A stretch of 64,000 bases of DNA from Microbacterium testaceum (lineage in GTDB: Bacteria > Actinomycetota > Actinomycetes > Actinomycetales > Microbacteriaceae). The notes below the pieces were generated by a model that was given only the letters and a program-made list of their open reading frames with translations, made no database searches and was not told the DNA's origin. The number at the start of each line of letters is the position of its first letter. Positions within the stretch are counted from its first letter, which is position 1. The stretch covers positions 186,001 to 250,000 of the forward strand of contig NZ_BJML01000003.1 in assembly GCF_006539145.1 (NCBI RefSeq), written 5' to 3'. Positions 52,563 through 64,000 of the stretch are shown here, piece by piece. Position numbers and translations under genes: made by a program.

Positions 52563-53063
52563 TCAGTCGGCGTCGGCTTCGGGGTCGTGCGCCCACGTGG
52601 GGGCGAGGGCCTTGATGCGCAGCGCCCGCCACTGCCAGGTCGCCCAGAGCGCTGGCCACATCGCGGGAGCCGCGGCCCCGCCGATCGTCAGGCGCTCGCG
52701 CCAGAGTGTGCGTCCCGGCTCGCCGGGGGCCTCCGACACCGCCATCTGGTGATCCCACACGTCGAGGACCGAGAGCGGCCCGGTCAGGGGCACGCCCCAG
52801 TCGCGGAAGACGCGCACGCGCCCGTGCTCGTCGGTCGTCTCGCGGTCGGCGACCGAGATCAGCTGACGCCCGACCGGCAGCAGCCCCGCGACGCTCATCT
52901 GCACGGGCACGTCGTCGCCCGACGCGAACGAGGTCGGCATCTCGCCGAGGGCCTCGACCTCGAGCAGGGGGCCGTACAGCTCCGCCACCGCGCGCGGGGA
53001 GTGCAGGGCGCGCCAGGCGGCATCCGGGTCGCAGTCGATGACGAACTTCAGCAGGATGCGCAT
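52563..53063 (-). CDS. SRPBCC/polyketide cyclase-like protein
   Basis: A 166-residue single-domain protein with a START/SRPBCC-like pattern: N-terminal strand ILLKFVIDCDPDAAWRALHS, a central beta sheet (VRVFRDWGVPLTGPLSVLDV, WDHQMAVSEA) and a C-terminal helix (MWPALWATWQWRALRIKAL). It would bind a hydrophobic ligand; no catalytic residues are clear. ATG 53063 opens the conserved stretch. It converges with the response regulator, 11 bases apart. Confidence 0.7.
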   Translation of the reverse strand: MRILLKFVIDCDPDAAWRALHSPRAVAELYGPLLEVEALGEMPTSFASGDDVPVQMSVAGLLPVGRQLISVADRETTDEHGRVRVFRDWGVPLTGPLSVLDVWDHQMAVSEAPGEPGRTLWRERLTIGGAAAPAMWPALWATWQWRALRIKALAPTWAHDPEADAD

Positions 53064-53132
53064 GAGTCGATCGTGCCCGATCCCGATGATCCGTGCGCAC
53101 GGCTTGACGCGGGGCGTCGGTTCCGGGCGTTT

Positions 53133-53138
53133 TACGAT
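53133..53138 (+). promoter_or_regulatory. -10 box, leaderless ComB-like gene
   Basis: TACGAT, 6 bases, then ATG 53145. Confidence 0.45.
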
Positions 53139-53144
53139 CGAGGG

Positions 53145-53759
53145 ATGCCGTCTTCTCCCGCCCTCGCTCAGTCCGACTACCAGGTGCGTCTGGACTGGGG
53201 TCGCTCGGGGCTGGAGCGCCTGGCCCCGGCCCCCGTCGTGATCGTCGTGCAGACACTGGGGCTGTCGCTGCGCGCGCTGGACGCGACCGAGAGCGGCGAG
53301 ACCATGATCCTCGAGGGTGACCCGACCGCGGAGCTCGCGCTCGCCGCCGGTCGCGAGGGCGCTCACGTCGTCGTCGGCGGGCTGCGCAACGCCGCCGCCG
53401 TGGCCGCCCACGTCCTCGAGGTGCAGCGCACGCGCGGCGAGCGCACCGGCATCTCGATCATCGCCGCCGGTTCTCCCGATGCCGACGGCCTCCGCTTCGC
53501 GGTCGAGGATCTTCTCGGAGCGGGCGCCGTGGTCGCCGCTCTCGGCGACCTGGGGATCGACCACGCCTCTCCCGATGCCGCGGTGGCGGGCGAGGGGTTC
53601 CGGGCTCTCGCGGGCGCCGCGCGGCACCTGCTGACGGCCAGCGGAACCGGACGCGCGCTCGCCGCCGTCGGGGCACGCGAGGCGGTGCTGTCGGCGGCCG
53701 CGCGCGATGCGGCATCCGTCGTCCCGATCGTCCGCGACGGCTCCATCGTCACCGTCTGA
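53145..53759 (+). CDS. ComB-like (2-phosphosulfolactate phosphatase family) protein
   Basis: A 204-residue protein resembling ComB, the phosphatase of coenzyme M synthesis: YQVRLDWGRSGLERL, VIVVQTLGLSLRALDA, GAHVVVGGLRNAAAVAAHV, ISIIAAGSPDADGLRFAVED, and a C-terminal HLLTASGTGRALAAVGA. The family's Asp in (V)VDVLSFS is replaced by VQTLGLS, and no other coenzyme M gene is nearby, so the usual reaction is unlikely to be its role. Actual function unknown. Confidence 0.7.
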   Translation: MPSSPALAQSDYQVRLDWGRSGLERLAPAPVVIVVQTLGLSLRALDATESGETMILEGDPTAELALAAGREGAHVVVGGLRNAAAVAAHVLEVQRTRGERTGISIIAAGSPDADGLRFAVEDLLGAGAVVAALGDLGIDHASPDAAVAGEGFRALAGAARHLLTASGTGRALAAVGAREAVLSAAARDAASVVPIVRDGSIVTV

Positions 53760-53765
53760 GCCCCT

Positions 53766-54254
53766 CTATCGGGGCGTCGATGCCGCCAGACGCGTCGCAC
53801 GGGTGATGTCGCGATGCACCCACGACAGGGCGAAGCGCGGGTCGAACGACGGCGCGCATTTCGCGCACGAGGTGGGTCGGGTGGCGCGACGGTGCCGGTA
53901 CGCCACGTGCCCCGCCGGGCACGTGCCCACCCAGGGGGCCAGTTCGTTCGCGGTCTCCCCGGCGTGGGTCGTGCCGCCGACGTAGCCGAGCTCGCGCGCC
54001 GTGCGCTTCCAGACCGGACCGTGACCGGCCGCCGCCCCCGCGACGGCGTGCGCGACCTCGTGCAGGAGCGTCTGATGGTTGGTGTCGTCGTCGTAGCGCG
54101 CAGACAGGTAGCGCGAGACGCTGATGCGCTTGCGGCCGTAGTCGCACAGGCCCGCGCGCCGCTTGGCGTTGTCGAAGGCGAACGTCCACGACTCATCGAG
54201 GTGCAGGGCGATCAACGCCTCGGCCCAGATGCGTACGCGCTGCAGGTCGGACAT
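53766..54254 (-). CDS. SprT-like zinc metalloprotease-domain protein
   Basis: A 162-residue protein with the HEVAH zinc site (65-69; LLHEVAHAVAG) of the SprT/WLM-like group, a third His probably in GHGPVWKR, and a C-terminal zinc-ribbon-like part (CPAGHV ... TSCAKC). Proteases of this type act on DNA-protein crosslinks in eukaryotes (Spartan), but the bacterial role is unsettled. ATG 54254 follows TAGGCT by 7 bases; an upstream ATG at 54284 is rejected. Confidence 0.8.
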   Translation of the reverse strand: MSDLQRVRIWAEALIALHLDESWTFAFDNAKRRAGLCDYGRKRISVSRYLSARYDDDTNHQTLLHEVAHAVAGAAAGHGPVWKRTARELGYVGGTTHAGETANELAPWVGTCPAGHVAYRHRRATRPTSCAKCAPSFDPRFALSWVHRDITRATRLAASTPR

Positions 54255-54261
54255 GAGCGGA

Positions 54262-54267
54262 AGCCTA
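54262..54267 (-). promoter_or_regulatory. -10 box, leaderless SprT-like gene
   Basis: TAGGCT on the minus strand, 7 bases, then ATG 54254. Confidence 0.45.
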
Positions 54268-54284
54268 GGAGGGACCCCCGACAC

Positions 54285-54812
54285 TCAGCTGGCGACGACC
54301 TCGCGCGTGCGCCGACGTTCCGCGGCGTCGATCGCGAGCAGGGTCGACTCGAGCTGGGCATCGGTGGCACCCGCGTTCTGACGCAGGAACAGCGCCTGCT
54401 TGAAGTCGCGGCGCGCGGCGTCGTAGTCGCCCTCGTCGTAATGCACTTTGCCGCGGTGCTGGAGCGCGAAGGCGGCGATGCTCGCCCAGCCCTGACCCTC
54501 GGCCTCCTCGGCGCACATCGTGAGTTCTTGCTCAGCGGCGGCGTAGGCCCCGCGGCACTGCATGATCGTGGCGTGCAGAATCCGCGCGCGCAGCAGATCG
54601 CGACGGGTGCCGGCCATGCGGGCGACGCGCACCGACTGCTCCGAGACGGCGAGCGCCTCGTCGAAGCGATCGAGCACCTTGAGGAGCCAGACCCGCTCGA
54701 GCAGGGCGTGGAGGCTGCGCTGGGAGCCGATCTCCTCGAGACGCTCCGCGCACTCGCGGGAGTCGGTGACCTCGCGCAAGGTGTCGGGGTCGTACCCGTG
54801 GATGTAGCTCAC
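54285..54812 (-). CDS. TPR-like helical repeat protein
   Basis: A 175-residue all-helical protein. Three to four TPR-like pairs are visible (LLKVLDRFDEALAVSEQSVR, HATIMQCRGAYAAAEQELTM, FALQHRGKVHYDEGDYDAAR RDFKQALFL region about 115-145). It probably serves as a binding scaffold. Start GTG 54812 with GAGAGGAG upstream. It is followed, 30 bases on, by the SprT-like gene with its own -10. No partner is evident. Confidence 0.7.
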   Translation of the reverse strand: MSYIHGYDPDTLREVTDSRECAERLEEIGSQRSLHALLERVWLLKVLDRFDEALAVSEQSVRVARMAGTRRDLLRARILHATIMQCRGAYAAAEQELTMCAEEAEGQGWASIAAFALQHRGKVHYDEGDYDAARRDFKQALFLRQNAGATDAQLESTLLAIDAAERRRTREVVAS

Positions 54813-54906
54813 CTTCGCTCCTCTCGTTCCGGCAGGACTTCCAGTCTGCGCCGCCCGGGCGTCGAGCGTCGCAGCGCCACGCGGTCGTGGGGTGAAGACA
54901 CGGCGA

Positions 54907-55773
54907 TCATCTCTCGAAGAGGGATGCCGAGGGCTTCGGCGACGCGGTCGCGTCGGCGTCGGTGGCCGCCCTCGCCCCGCGCATGAACTCCTCGATCTCG
55001 GCGCCCTGGGCGACCTTCGCCGGGTGGGGCCCGGCCGCCATGAGGCGTGGGAGCCACTCGACCGGCAGCGGGGCGGCGGACGCGGCGACGACGAGGTTGC
55101 CGAATCGGCGCCCCTTGAGCACCTGCACCTCGGCGAGGACGATGACCTCGGGCAGCACCTCGCGGATCGTGGCGACCTGACGGCGGGCGAAGGCGAGCCC
55201 CGGTCCGTCCGAGACGTTGACCAGCAGCACGCCGTCGGCCGCGAGCATCGCCGCCGCCTCCCGATAGAACTCCACGGTCGTCAGGTGGGCCGGGGTCTGG
55301 GCGCCGGAGTAGACGTCGCTGACGAGCAGATCGACCGCGCCGGAGAGCCCCGCCGGCAGCTTGGAGAGCCCCGCCCGCGCGTCGCCGATGCGCACGCGCA
55401 CCGAGGCGCCGCGCGGCAGTGGCAGGTTCTCACGCACGAGATCCCACAGTGCCGGTTCGAGTTCGATGACCTGCTGGCGTGAGCCCGGTCGGGTCGCTTC
55501 GACGTAGCGCGGCAGGGTGAGCGCGCCCGCGCCGAGGTGGACCGCGGTGAGAGGCTGTCCCGGCATCCGGAGACGATCGATCACGGCGCCCATGCGCGCC
55601 ACGTACTCGAAGTGCAGGTGCGTCGGATCGTCGAGGTCGACGTGCGACTGGGGCGTGCCATCGACCACGAGCTCCCACCCCGAGACGAACCCCGAGGGCG
55701 AGATGCGCGCGAGGGCGCCGTCCGACAACCGCGCGGTGGGGGCGTCGTCGGGTTCGATGCGCATGCGGGCCAT
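54907..55773 (-). CDS. Spermidine synthase-like methyltransferase-fold protein
   Basis: A 288-residue protein related to spermidine synthase: HLGAGALTLPRYVEATRPG (SAM-binding GxG), VIELEPALWDLVRE (acidic strand 2), IGDARAGL, DLLVSDVYSGAQTPAHL and YREAAAMLAADGVLLVNVSD. Many actinobacterial proteins of this type lack aminopropyltransferase activity, so substrate is open. ATG 55773 follows TAGCGT by 7 bases; its promoter faces the divergent pxpA promoter. Confidence 0.82.
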   Translation of the reverse strand: MARMRIEPDDAPTARLSDGALARISPSGFVSGWELVVDGTPQSHVDLDDPTHLHFEYVARMGAVIDRLRMPGQPLTAVHLGAGALTLPRYVEATRPGSRQQVIELEPALWDLVRENLPLPRGASVRVRIGDARAGLSKLPAGLSGAVDLLVSDVYSGAQTPAHLTTVEFYREAAAMLAADGVLLVNVSDGPGLAFARRQVATIREVLPEVIVLAEVQVLKGRRFGNLVVAASAAPLPVEWLPRLMAAGPHPAKVAQGAEIEEFMRGARAATDADATASPKPSASLFER

Positions 55774-55780
55774 GTCCCCC

Positions 55781-55809
55781 ACGCTAGGCCCTCCGGGCGG
55801 CGGTACCGT
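55781..55809. promoter_or_regulatory. Mutually overlapping divergent promoters (spermidine synthase-like / pxpA)
   Basis: TAGCGT on the minus strand (55786-55781) and TACCGT on the plus strand (55804-55809) are exactly 17 bases apart, so each -10 sits where the other promoter's -35 would be. Both genes start 6-7 bases beyond their box. Confidence 0.5.
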
Positions 55810-55815
55810 GGCCGC

Positions 55816-56568
55816 ATGCGGGTGGATCTCAACGCCGACCTGGGCGAGACCGTCGACGGGATGCCGACGGCCGACGACGACGCCATGTTCGCGGTGATCT
55901 CGAGCGCGAACGTGGCCTGCGGCGGGCACGCGGGGGATGCCGCCTCGATGCGCGCCTCGGTCGAGAGGGCGATCCGCTTCGGGGTCGCCGTCGGCGCCCA
56001 CCCCTCGTACGACGACCGCGAGAACTTCGGTCGCGTCGCCCGCTCGCCCGAGCCCGGCGAGCTCCGCGCGAGCGTGACGGCTCAACTGTCCGCTCTCGTC
56101 GCGGCCGGCGCCGATCTGCGCTACGTGAAACCGCACGGGGCGCTCTACCACGCGGTCACCGCCGACCCCCGCCAGGCCGAGGCGGTCGCGTCAGCGGTGG
56201 CGGATCAGTCCAGTTGGCTCGGACGCGCTCTGCCTCTCCTCGGTCTGACCGGCGCGATCGCCGAGGCGGCGGCATCCGCGGATCTTCCCTTCGTGCAGGA
56301 AGCGTTCCTCGATCGCGGGTACACCGCGCGGGGCACTCTCGTCCCACGCGGTCAGCCGGGTGACCTCGTCCACGACCCCGACGCGGTGGCCGACCGCGCC
56401 CTGCGTCTCGTCCGCGACGGAGAGGTCGACACCGTCGACGGAGCGCGCGTGTGCGTCGACGCCGCCTCGTTGTGTCTGCACGGAGACACCCCGACCGCCG
56501 TCGCCATGGCGCGCGCGGTCCGCGCAGCACTCGACGGAGCGGGCATCGAGGTGCGCGCACCGTGGTGA
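55816..56568 (+). CDS. pxpA: 5-oxoprolinase subunit A (LamB/YcsF family)
   Basis: A 250-residue LamB/YcsF protein: MRVDLNADLGE at the N-terminus, ISSANVACGGHAGD (about 30-43), GVAVGAHPSYDDRENFGR (about 56-73), VKPHGALYH (about 101-109) and DAASLCLHGDTP. PxpA with PxpB and PxpC converts 5-oxoproline (pyroglutamate) to glutamate using ATP. It overlaps the next gene (GTGA), a fused PxpB-PxpC, so the full complex is encoded in two genes. Leaderless, after TACCGT. Confidence 0.92.
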   Translation: MRVDLNADLGETVDGMPTADDDAMFAVISSANVACGGHAGDAASMRASVERAIRFGVAVGAHPSYDDRENFGRVARSPEPGELRASVTAQLSALVAAGADLRYVKPHGALYHAVTADPRQAEAVASAVADQSSWLGRALPLLGLTGAIAEAAASADLPFVQEAFLDRGYTARGTLVPRGQPGDLVHDPDAVADRALRLVRDGEVDTVDGARVCVDAASLCLHGDTPTAVAMARAVRAALDGAGIEVRAPW

Positions 56569-58169
56569 CGCCGCCGGATGCGGCGGTCGTCCTGCGGTCG
56601 ATGGGGGAGCGGGCCGTACTCGCCGAGGTCGCCGACCTCGCTGCCGTCGTCCGCCTGCACGCGGCGCTCGCCGCGGACCCGCCCGGTGGGATCGACGATC
56701 TCGTCCCCGCCGCCCGGACCGTTCTGGTGTGCTTCGACCCTGCGCGGATCGCCGCAGCATCCGTTCGCTCGTGGATCCGCTCGGCGGCCGAGAGGCCCAC
56801 CGACGACCCGGAACCCGGACTGCTCGTGGAAGTCCCCCTGCGCTACGACGGCGTCGATCTCGACGACACGGCCGCACTCCTCGGCATCCCCGCCGCCGAT
56901 CTCGTCTCGCGCCACGCGGCGGCGGAATGGTCGGTCGCTTTCACCGGCTTCGCGCCGGGGTTCGCCTACCTCGTGAGCGCGCACTGGCCCTTCGACGTGC
57001 CCCGACTCGACCAGCCGCGGACGCGGGTGCCCGCGGGCGCGGTCGGGCTCGCCGCCGGCTTCACGGGCGCGTATCCCCGCGAGACCCCGGGTGGCTGGCG
57101 CCTGATCGCCTCGACCGATGCGGTTCTCTTCGATCCGGATGCCACCCACCCTGTGCTGCTGCCCCCTCGAGCCCGCGTGCGGTTCGTCCCCGAGCGATCG
57201 CGGGTCGAGGTGCCGAGGGCCCCGGACGCGCCGGCTGCTCCCCGGAGCGCGACGAGGGATGCCGTCGACTCTCCGCCGGCGCCGGCGCCGGCGACCCTCG
57301 CCCGAGACGGCGGTCGCCCTGCGCTGCGGATTCTCGACCCGGGCGCCGCGACCACCGTGCAAGACCTGGGTCGCCCGCACCGCGCCGCCCTCGGGGTCGC
57401 CCGCTCGGGAGCACTCGACCGCGTCGCGCTGCGCACCGCCAACCGGCTGGTCGGCAACGACGAGGGGGCGGCGGGGCTCGAGATCCTGCTCGGCGGCTGG
57501 CATGCCCGCGCCGAGACGGACACGTGGGTGTGCGTGACCGGGGCGTTCCTCGAGGTGCGGGTCGACGAGGTTCCGGTCGATCTCTACGCACCCCTTCTCG
57601 TCCCTGCCGGAAGCGAGCTGTCCATCGGGGTCGCGCGGCTGGGTCTGCGCAGCTACCTGGCCGTCCGCGGCGGCGTCGAGGGGGCCGCGGTGATGGACTC
57701 GCGCGCCCGCGACTCGCTCGCGGGTCTCGGCCCCGCCCCGCTGCGCACCGGGGACCTCGTGCGGGCCGGGGTGCCGGCATCCGCCATTCCCTCCGTCGAC
57801 GTCTTCCCCTGGACCGTTCCGCCCTCGACGATCGACGTCGCTCTCGCCGAGGGCCCGCGCGCCGACTGGTTCGCCCCGCGCGCCCTGGCGACGCTCTTCG
57901 CCGAGCCCTGGACCGTCTCGGCCGACCTCGACCGCGTCGGCATCCGTCTCGACGGCCCCGTCCTCGAACGGATCCGCCCCGGGGAACTGCCGAGCGAGGG
58001 AATGACGCCCGGAGCGCTGCAGGTTCCCCCGCACGGCCGGCCGGTCGTGCTGCTCGCCGACGGGCCCGTGACCGGCGGATACCCGGTGATCGCGGTGGCG
58101 ACGGAGGCCGGGACCTCGGCGCTCGCTCAGGCGCGGCCGGGCGATACCGTGCGCTTCCGGCGCGCCTGA
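56565..58169 (+). CDS. Fused 5-oxoprolinase subunits B and C
   Basis: A 534-residue fusion. Residues about 1-215 are the PxpB/KipI-type domain (AHS1: VEVPLRYDGVDLDDTAALLG, AEWSVAFTGFAPGFAYLVS, RTRVPAGAVGLAAGFTGAYP). Residues about 245-530 are the PxpC/KipA-type domain (AHS2: LRILDPGAATTVQDLGRPHR, GVARSGALDRVALRTANRLV, YLAVRGGVEG). In many bacteria these are separate genes; fusion fixes a 1:1 ratio. GTG 56565 overlaps the pxpA stop (GTGA). Works with PxpA in the cytoplasm. Confidence 0.9.
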   Translation: MTPPDAAVVLRSMGERAVLAEVADLAAVVRLHAALAADPPGGIDDLVPAARTVLVCFDPARIAAASVRSWIRSAAERPTDDPEPGLLVEVPLRYDGVDLDDTAALLGIPAADLVSRHAAAEWSVAFTGFAPGFAYLVSAHWPFDVPRLDQPRTRVPAGAVGLAAGFTGAYPRETPGGWRLIASTDAVLFDPDATHPVLLPPRARVRFVPERSRVEVPRAPDAPAAPRSATRDAVDSPPAPAPATLARDGGRPALRILDPGAATTVQDLGRPHRAALGVARSGALDRVALRTANRLVGNDEGAAGLEILLGGWHARAETDTWVCVTGAFLEVRVDEVPVDLYAPLLVPAGSELSIGVARLGLRSYLAVRGGVEGAAVMDSRARDSLAGLGPAPLRTGDLVRAGVPASAIPSVDVFPWTVPPSTIDVALAEGPRADWFAPRALATLFAEPWTVSADLDRVGIRLDGPVLERIRPGELPSEGMTPGALQVPPHGRPVVLLADGPVTGGYPVIAVATEAGTSALAQARPGDTVRFRRA

Positions 58170-58244
58170 CGGGGACGCCGAGGGGAATCTCGAACGAGCG
58201 CACGCGGTTATACCGCAGGTCCGAGAACGCGTCAAGAATCGGAC

Positions 58245-58273
58245 TGGACACGGCGAGTCCTCCCACGTATGCT
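58245..58273 (+). promoter_or_regulatory. rpoB promoter
   Basis: TGGACA (58245-58250), 17-base spacer and TATGCT (58268-58273) give a good housekeeping promoter. TTTGCGCTCC follows, a motif I associate with actinobacterial rpoB leaders. The leader to 58441 (about 160 bases) holds no gene; GCGGTTATACCGC at 58205-58217 is a small palindrome upstream. Confidence 0.55.
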
Positions 58274-58441
58274 TGGACTTTGCGCTCCTCGATTCCCCCT
58301 GCCCTCATATGGTGGTCGGCTGAGCCTGTCCGTCCCCGCTTCACCGCGGTGTGCGACGTGCAGGTTATCGGGGCAGGAACGCACTCCACCTGACGACAAG
58401 GAATCACGAGCCCCTCGCCCGGGCTTCTGGAGGTTATTCCC

Positions 58442-61939
<3,498 letters not shown>

Positions 61940-61995
61940 GCTTCCAGCTCAGCGACCCAGCTCAGATTTCAGAGAATTCCGACACAGGAGAACCA

Positions 61996-64000
61996 GTGCT
62001 CGAATCAACCACTTTCGATCAGATCCGTATCGGTCTGGCCACCGCCGACGACATCCGTCGTTGGTCCTTCGGTGAGGTCAAGAAGCCCGAGACGATCAAC
62101 TACCGCACGCTGAAGCCCGAGAAGGACGGCCTCTTCGGCGAGCAGATCTTCGGGCCCTCCCGCGACTGGGAGTGCGCCTGCGGCAAGTACAAGCGCGTGC
62201 GCTTCAAGGGCATCGTCTGCGAGCGCTGCGGCGTCGAGGTCACCAAGTCCTCGGTCCGTCGCGAGCGCATGGGCCACATCGAGCTCGCCGCGCCCGTCAC
62301 GCACATCTGGTACTTCAAGGGCGTGCCCTCGCGCCTCGGCTACCTGCTGGACATGGCGCCGAAGGACCTCGAGAAGGTCATCTACTTCGCCGCCTACATG
62401 GTCATCTCGGTCGACGAGGATGCTCGTCACCGCGACCTGGCCACGCAGGAGAACAACATCCGTCTCGAGCTGAAGACGCTCGGCGACCGTCGCGATGCCC
62501 GCATCGCCGCTCGCCTCGCCAAGCTCGAGGAGGAGCTCGCCGCCCTCGAGGCGGAGGGCGCCAAGGCCGACCAGAAGAAGAAGGTCAAGGACGCCGCCGA
62601 GAAGGAGATGACCTCGGCGCGCAAGAACGCCGACGAGCAGATCGCCAAGCTCGAGCGCGTGTGGGAGGACTTCCGCACGCTCGAGGTCGGCGCCCTGAAG
62701 CCCGAGGACGACGTGTTCCACGAGCTCCAGGACCGCTTCGGTCAGTACTTCGAGGCCCACATGGGTGCCGAGTCGATCAAGCGTCGTCTCGAGGCCTTCG
62801 ACCTGCAGGCCGAGGCCGACAGCCTCCACCTGCAGATCTCCGAGGGCAAGGGTCAGCGCAAGATCCGCGCGATCAAGCGCCTCAAGGTCGTCAACTCGTT
62901 CCTGCAGACCGGCATGAGCCCGGCCTCGATGGTGCTCGACGTCGTCCCGGTGATCCCGCCGGAGCTTCGTCCCATGGTCCAGCTCGACGGTGGCCGCTTC
63001 GCGACCAGCGACCTGAACGACCTCTACCGTCGCGTGATCAACCGCAACAACCGCCTCCGTCGCCTGATCGACCTCGGTGCCCCCGAGATCATCGTCAACA
63101 ACGAGAAGCGCATGCTGCAGGAGGCCGTCGACGCGCTGTTCGACAACGGCCGCCGTGGTCGCCCCGTCACCGGTACCGGCAACCGCGCCCTGAAGTCCCT
63201 GAGCGACATGCTCAAGGGAAAGCAGGGTCGCTTCCGCCAGAACCTGCTCGGAAAGCGCGTCGACTACTCGGGCCGTTCCGTCATCATCGTCGGACCCCAG
63301 CTCAAGCTCCACCAGTGCGGTCTGCCCAAGCAGATGGCTCTCGAGCTGTTCAAGCCGTTCGTGATCAAGCGCCTGATCGACCTCGGTCACTCGCAGAACA
63401 TCAAGGCCGCCAAGCGCGCCGTCGAGCGCTACCGTCCCGAGGTCTGGGACGTGCTCGAGGAGATCATCCGCGAGCGCCCCGTGCTGCTGAACCGTGCACC
63501 CACCCTGCACCGTCTCGGCATCCAGGCGTTCGAGCCCCAGCTCGTCGAGGGCAAGGCCATCCAGCTGCACCCGCTCGTGTGCGCGGCGTTCAACGCCGAC
63601 TTCGACGGTGACCAGATGGCTGTCCACCTGCCCCTGTCGGTCGAGGCTCAGGCCGAGGCGCGCGTGCTCATGCTCGCCTCGAACAACATCCTCAAGCCGT
63701 CGGACGGCCGTCCGGTCACCCTGCCCTCGCAGGACATGATCATCGGTCTGCACCACCTCACCACCCTCAAGGAGGGTGCCGTGGGCGAGGGCCGTGCATT
63801 CGGTTCGGTGGGCGAGGCGATCCTGGCCAAGGACGAGGGCACCCTCGACCTGCAGGCCAAGGCGCGCATCCGCATCCCCGGCCTGACGTTCCTCGAGGGC
63901 CAGGCGCCCGAGGGCTACGACAAGCACGGTCTCGTCGACGCCTCGCTCGGTCAGGCGATCTTCAACGACACCCTCCCCAAGGGCTACCCGTTCGTTCGCG
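61996..64000 (+). CDS. rpoC: DNA-directed RNA polymerase subunit beta' (partial)
   Basis: The first 668 residues are present; the window ends inside the gene. AGGAG precedes GTG 61996 ([20 protein letters not shown]). The N-terminal zinc site is CACG ... CERC (Cys60, 62, 75, 78). A coiled insertion around 160-235 ([20 protein letters not shown]) is typical of actinobacteria. The catalytic magnesium loop [11 protein letters not shown] is at about 533-543. Same operon as rpoB. Confidence 0.98.
   Translation, partial: MLESTTFDQIRIGLATADDIRRWSFGEVKKPETINYRTLKPEKDGLFGEQIFGPSRDWECACGKYKRVRFKGIVCERCGVEVTKSSVRRERMGHIELAAPVTHIWYFKGVPSRLGYLLDMAPKDLEKVIYFAAYMVISVDEDARHRDLATQENNIRLELKTLGDRRDARIAARLAKLEEELAALEAEGAKADQKKKVKDAAEKEMTSARKNADEQIAKLERVWEDFRTLEVGALKPEDDVFHELQDRFGQYFEAHMGAESIKRRLEAFDLQAEADSLHLQISEGKGQRKIRAIKRLKVVNSFLQTGMSPASMVLDVVPVIPPELRPMVQLDGGRFATSDLNDLYRRVINRNNRLRRLIDLGAPEIIVNNEKRMLQEAVDALFDNGRRGRPVTGTGNRALKSLSDMLKGKQGRFRQNLLGKRVDYSGRSVIIVGPQLKLHQCGLPKQMALELFKPFVIKRLIDLGHSQNIKAAKRAVERYRPEVWDVLEEIIRERPVLLNRAPTLHRLGIQAFEPQLVEGKAIQLHPLVCAAFNADFDGDQMAVHLPLSVEAQAEARVLMLASNNILKPSDGRPVTLPSQDMIIGLHHLTTLKEGAVGEGRAFGSVGEAILAKDEGTLDLQAKARIRIPGLTFLEGQAPEGYDKHGLVDASLGQAIFNDTLPKGYPFVR

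Overview
The window reads as chromosomal DNA from a high-GC actinomycete, most likely Microbacterium or a close relative in the Microbacteriaceae. The reasons are the strongly GC-rich third codon positions, many genes that start 6-7 bases after a TAnnnT -10 box (leaderless), the rpoB gene with a TTG start, and families such as DUF3072, DUF6421 and DUF7882 that I associate with this group. I see no rRNA, tRNA, CRISPR array, prophage or insertion sequence. Both ends cut genes: an aminotransferase fusion at base 1 and rpoC at base 64000.

Layout. 1-4736: a kinase/PLP-phospholyase-type fusion and an amidase in one minus-strand operon, divergent from a TetR regulator. 4806-6306: two membrane proteins (PAP2, DUF1206). 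6316-12690: a DeoR regulator divergent from a five-gene sugar operon (binding lipoprotein, two permeases, class II aldolase, ADP-dependent sugar kinase). 12712-16943: a FUSC-like protein, a hydrolase, small DUF3072, two MarR-type proteins and a DUF7882 pair. 17062-19287: a very small protein, a small alarmone synthetase and two coupled unknowns. 19369-25846: glgX-treY-treZ, converting glycogen or maltodextrin to trehalose. 25964-30676: a mix of small membrane proteins, a cation antiporter, a TspO-like protein, an amidotransferase, a LysR effector domain without HTH, DUF1304 and a hexapeptide-repeat protein. 30946-38977: Nei-type glycosylase, Lhr helicase, ABC-F ATPase and an esterase. 39333-47853: DUF4916/NUDIX, M3 peptidase, threonine aldolase, SNF2 helicase and an MFS carrier. 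47850-50567: SDR and DUF6421 genes divergent from an Lrp regulator. 50667-56568: a two-component system, SRPBCC, ComB-like, SprT-like, TPR and spermidine-synthase-like proteins, then pxpA. 56565-58169: a pxpB-pxpC fusion. 58442-64000: rpoB-rpoC.

The most striking whole-window signal is the heptamer GGATGCC (and its complement GGCATCC). It recurs roughly every 700 bases by hand count and forms the arms of three intergenic hairpins. The most interesting gene system is the sugar operon, which pairs an ADP-dependent (archaeal-type) sugar kinase with a class II aldolase and an ABC importer lacking its own ATPase. All functions below are read from sequence and family knowledge; no database search was run.
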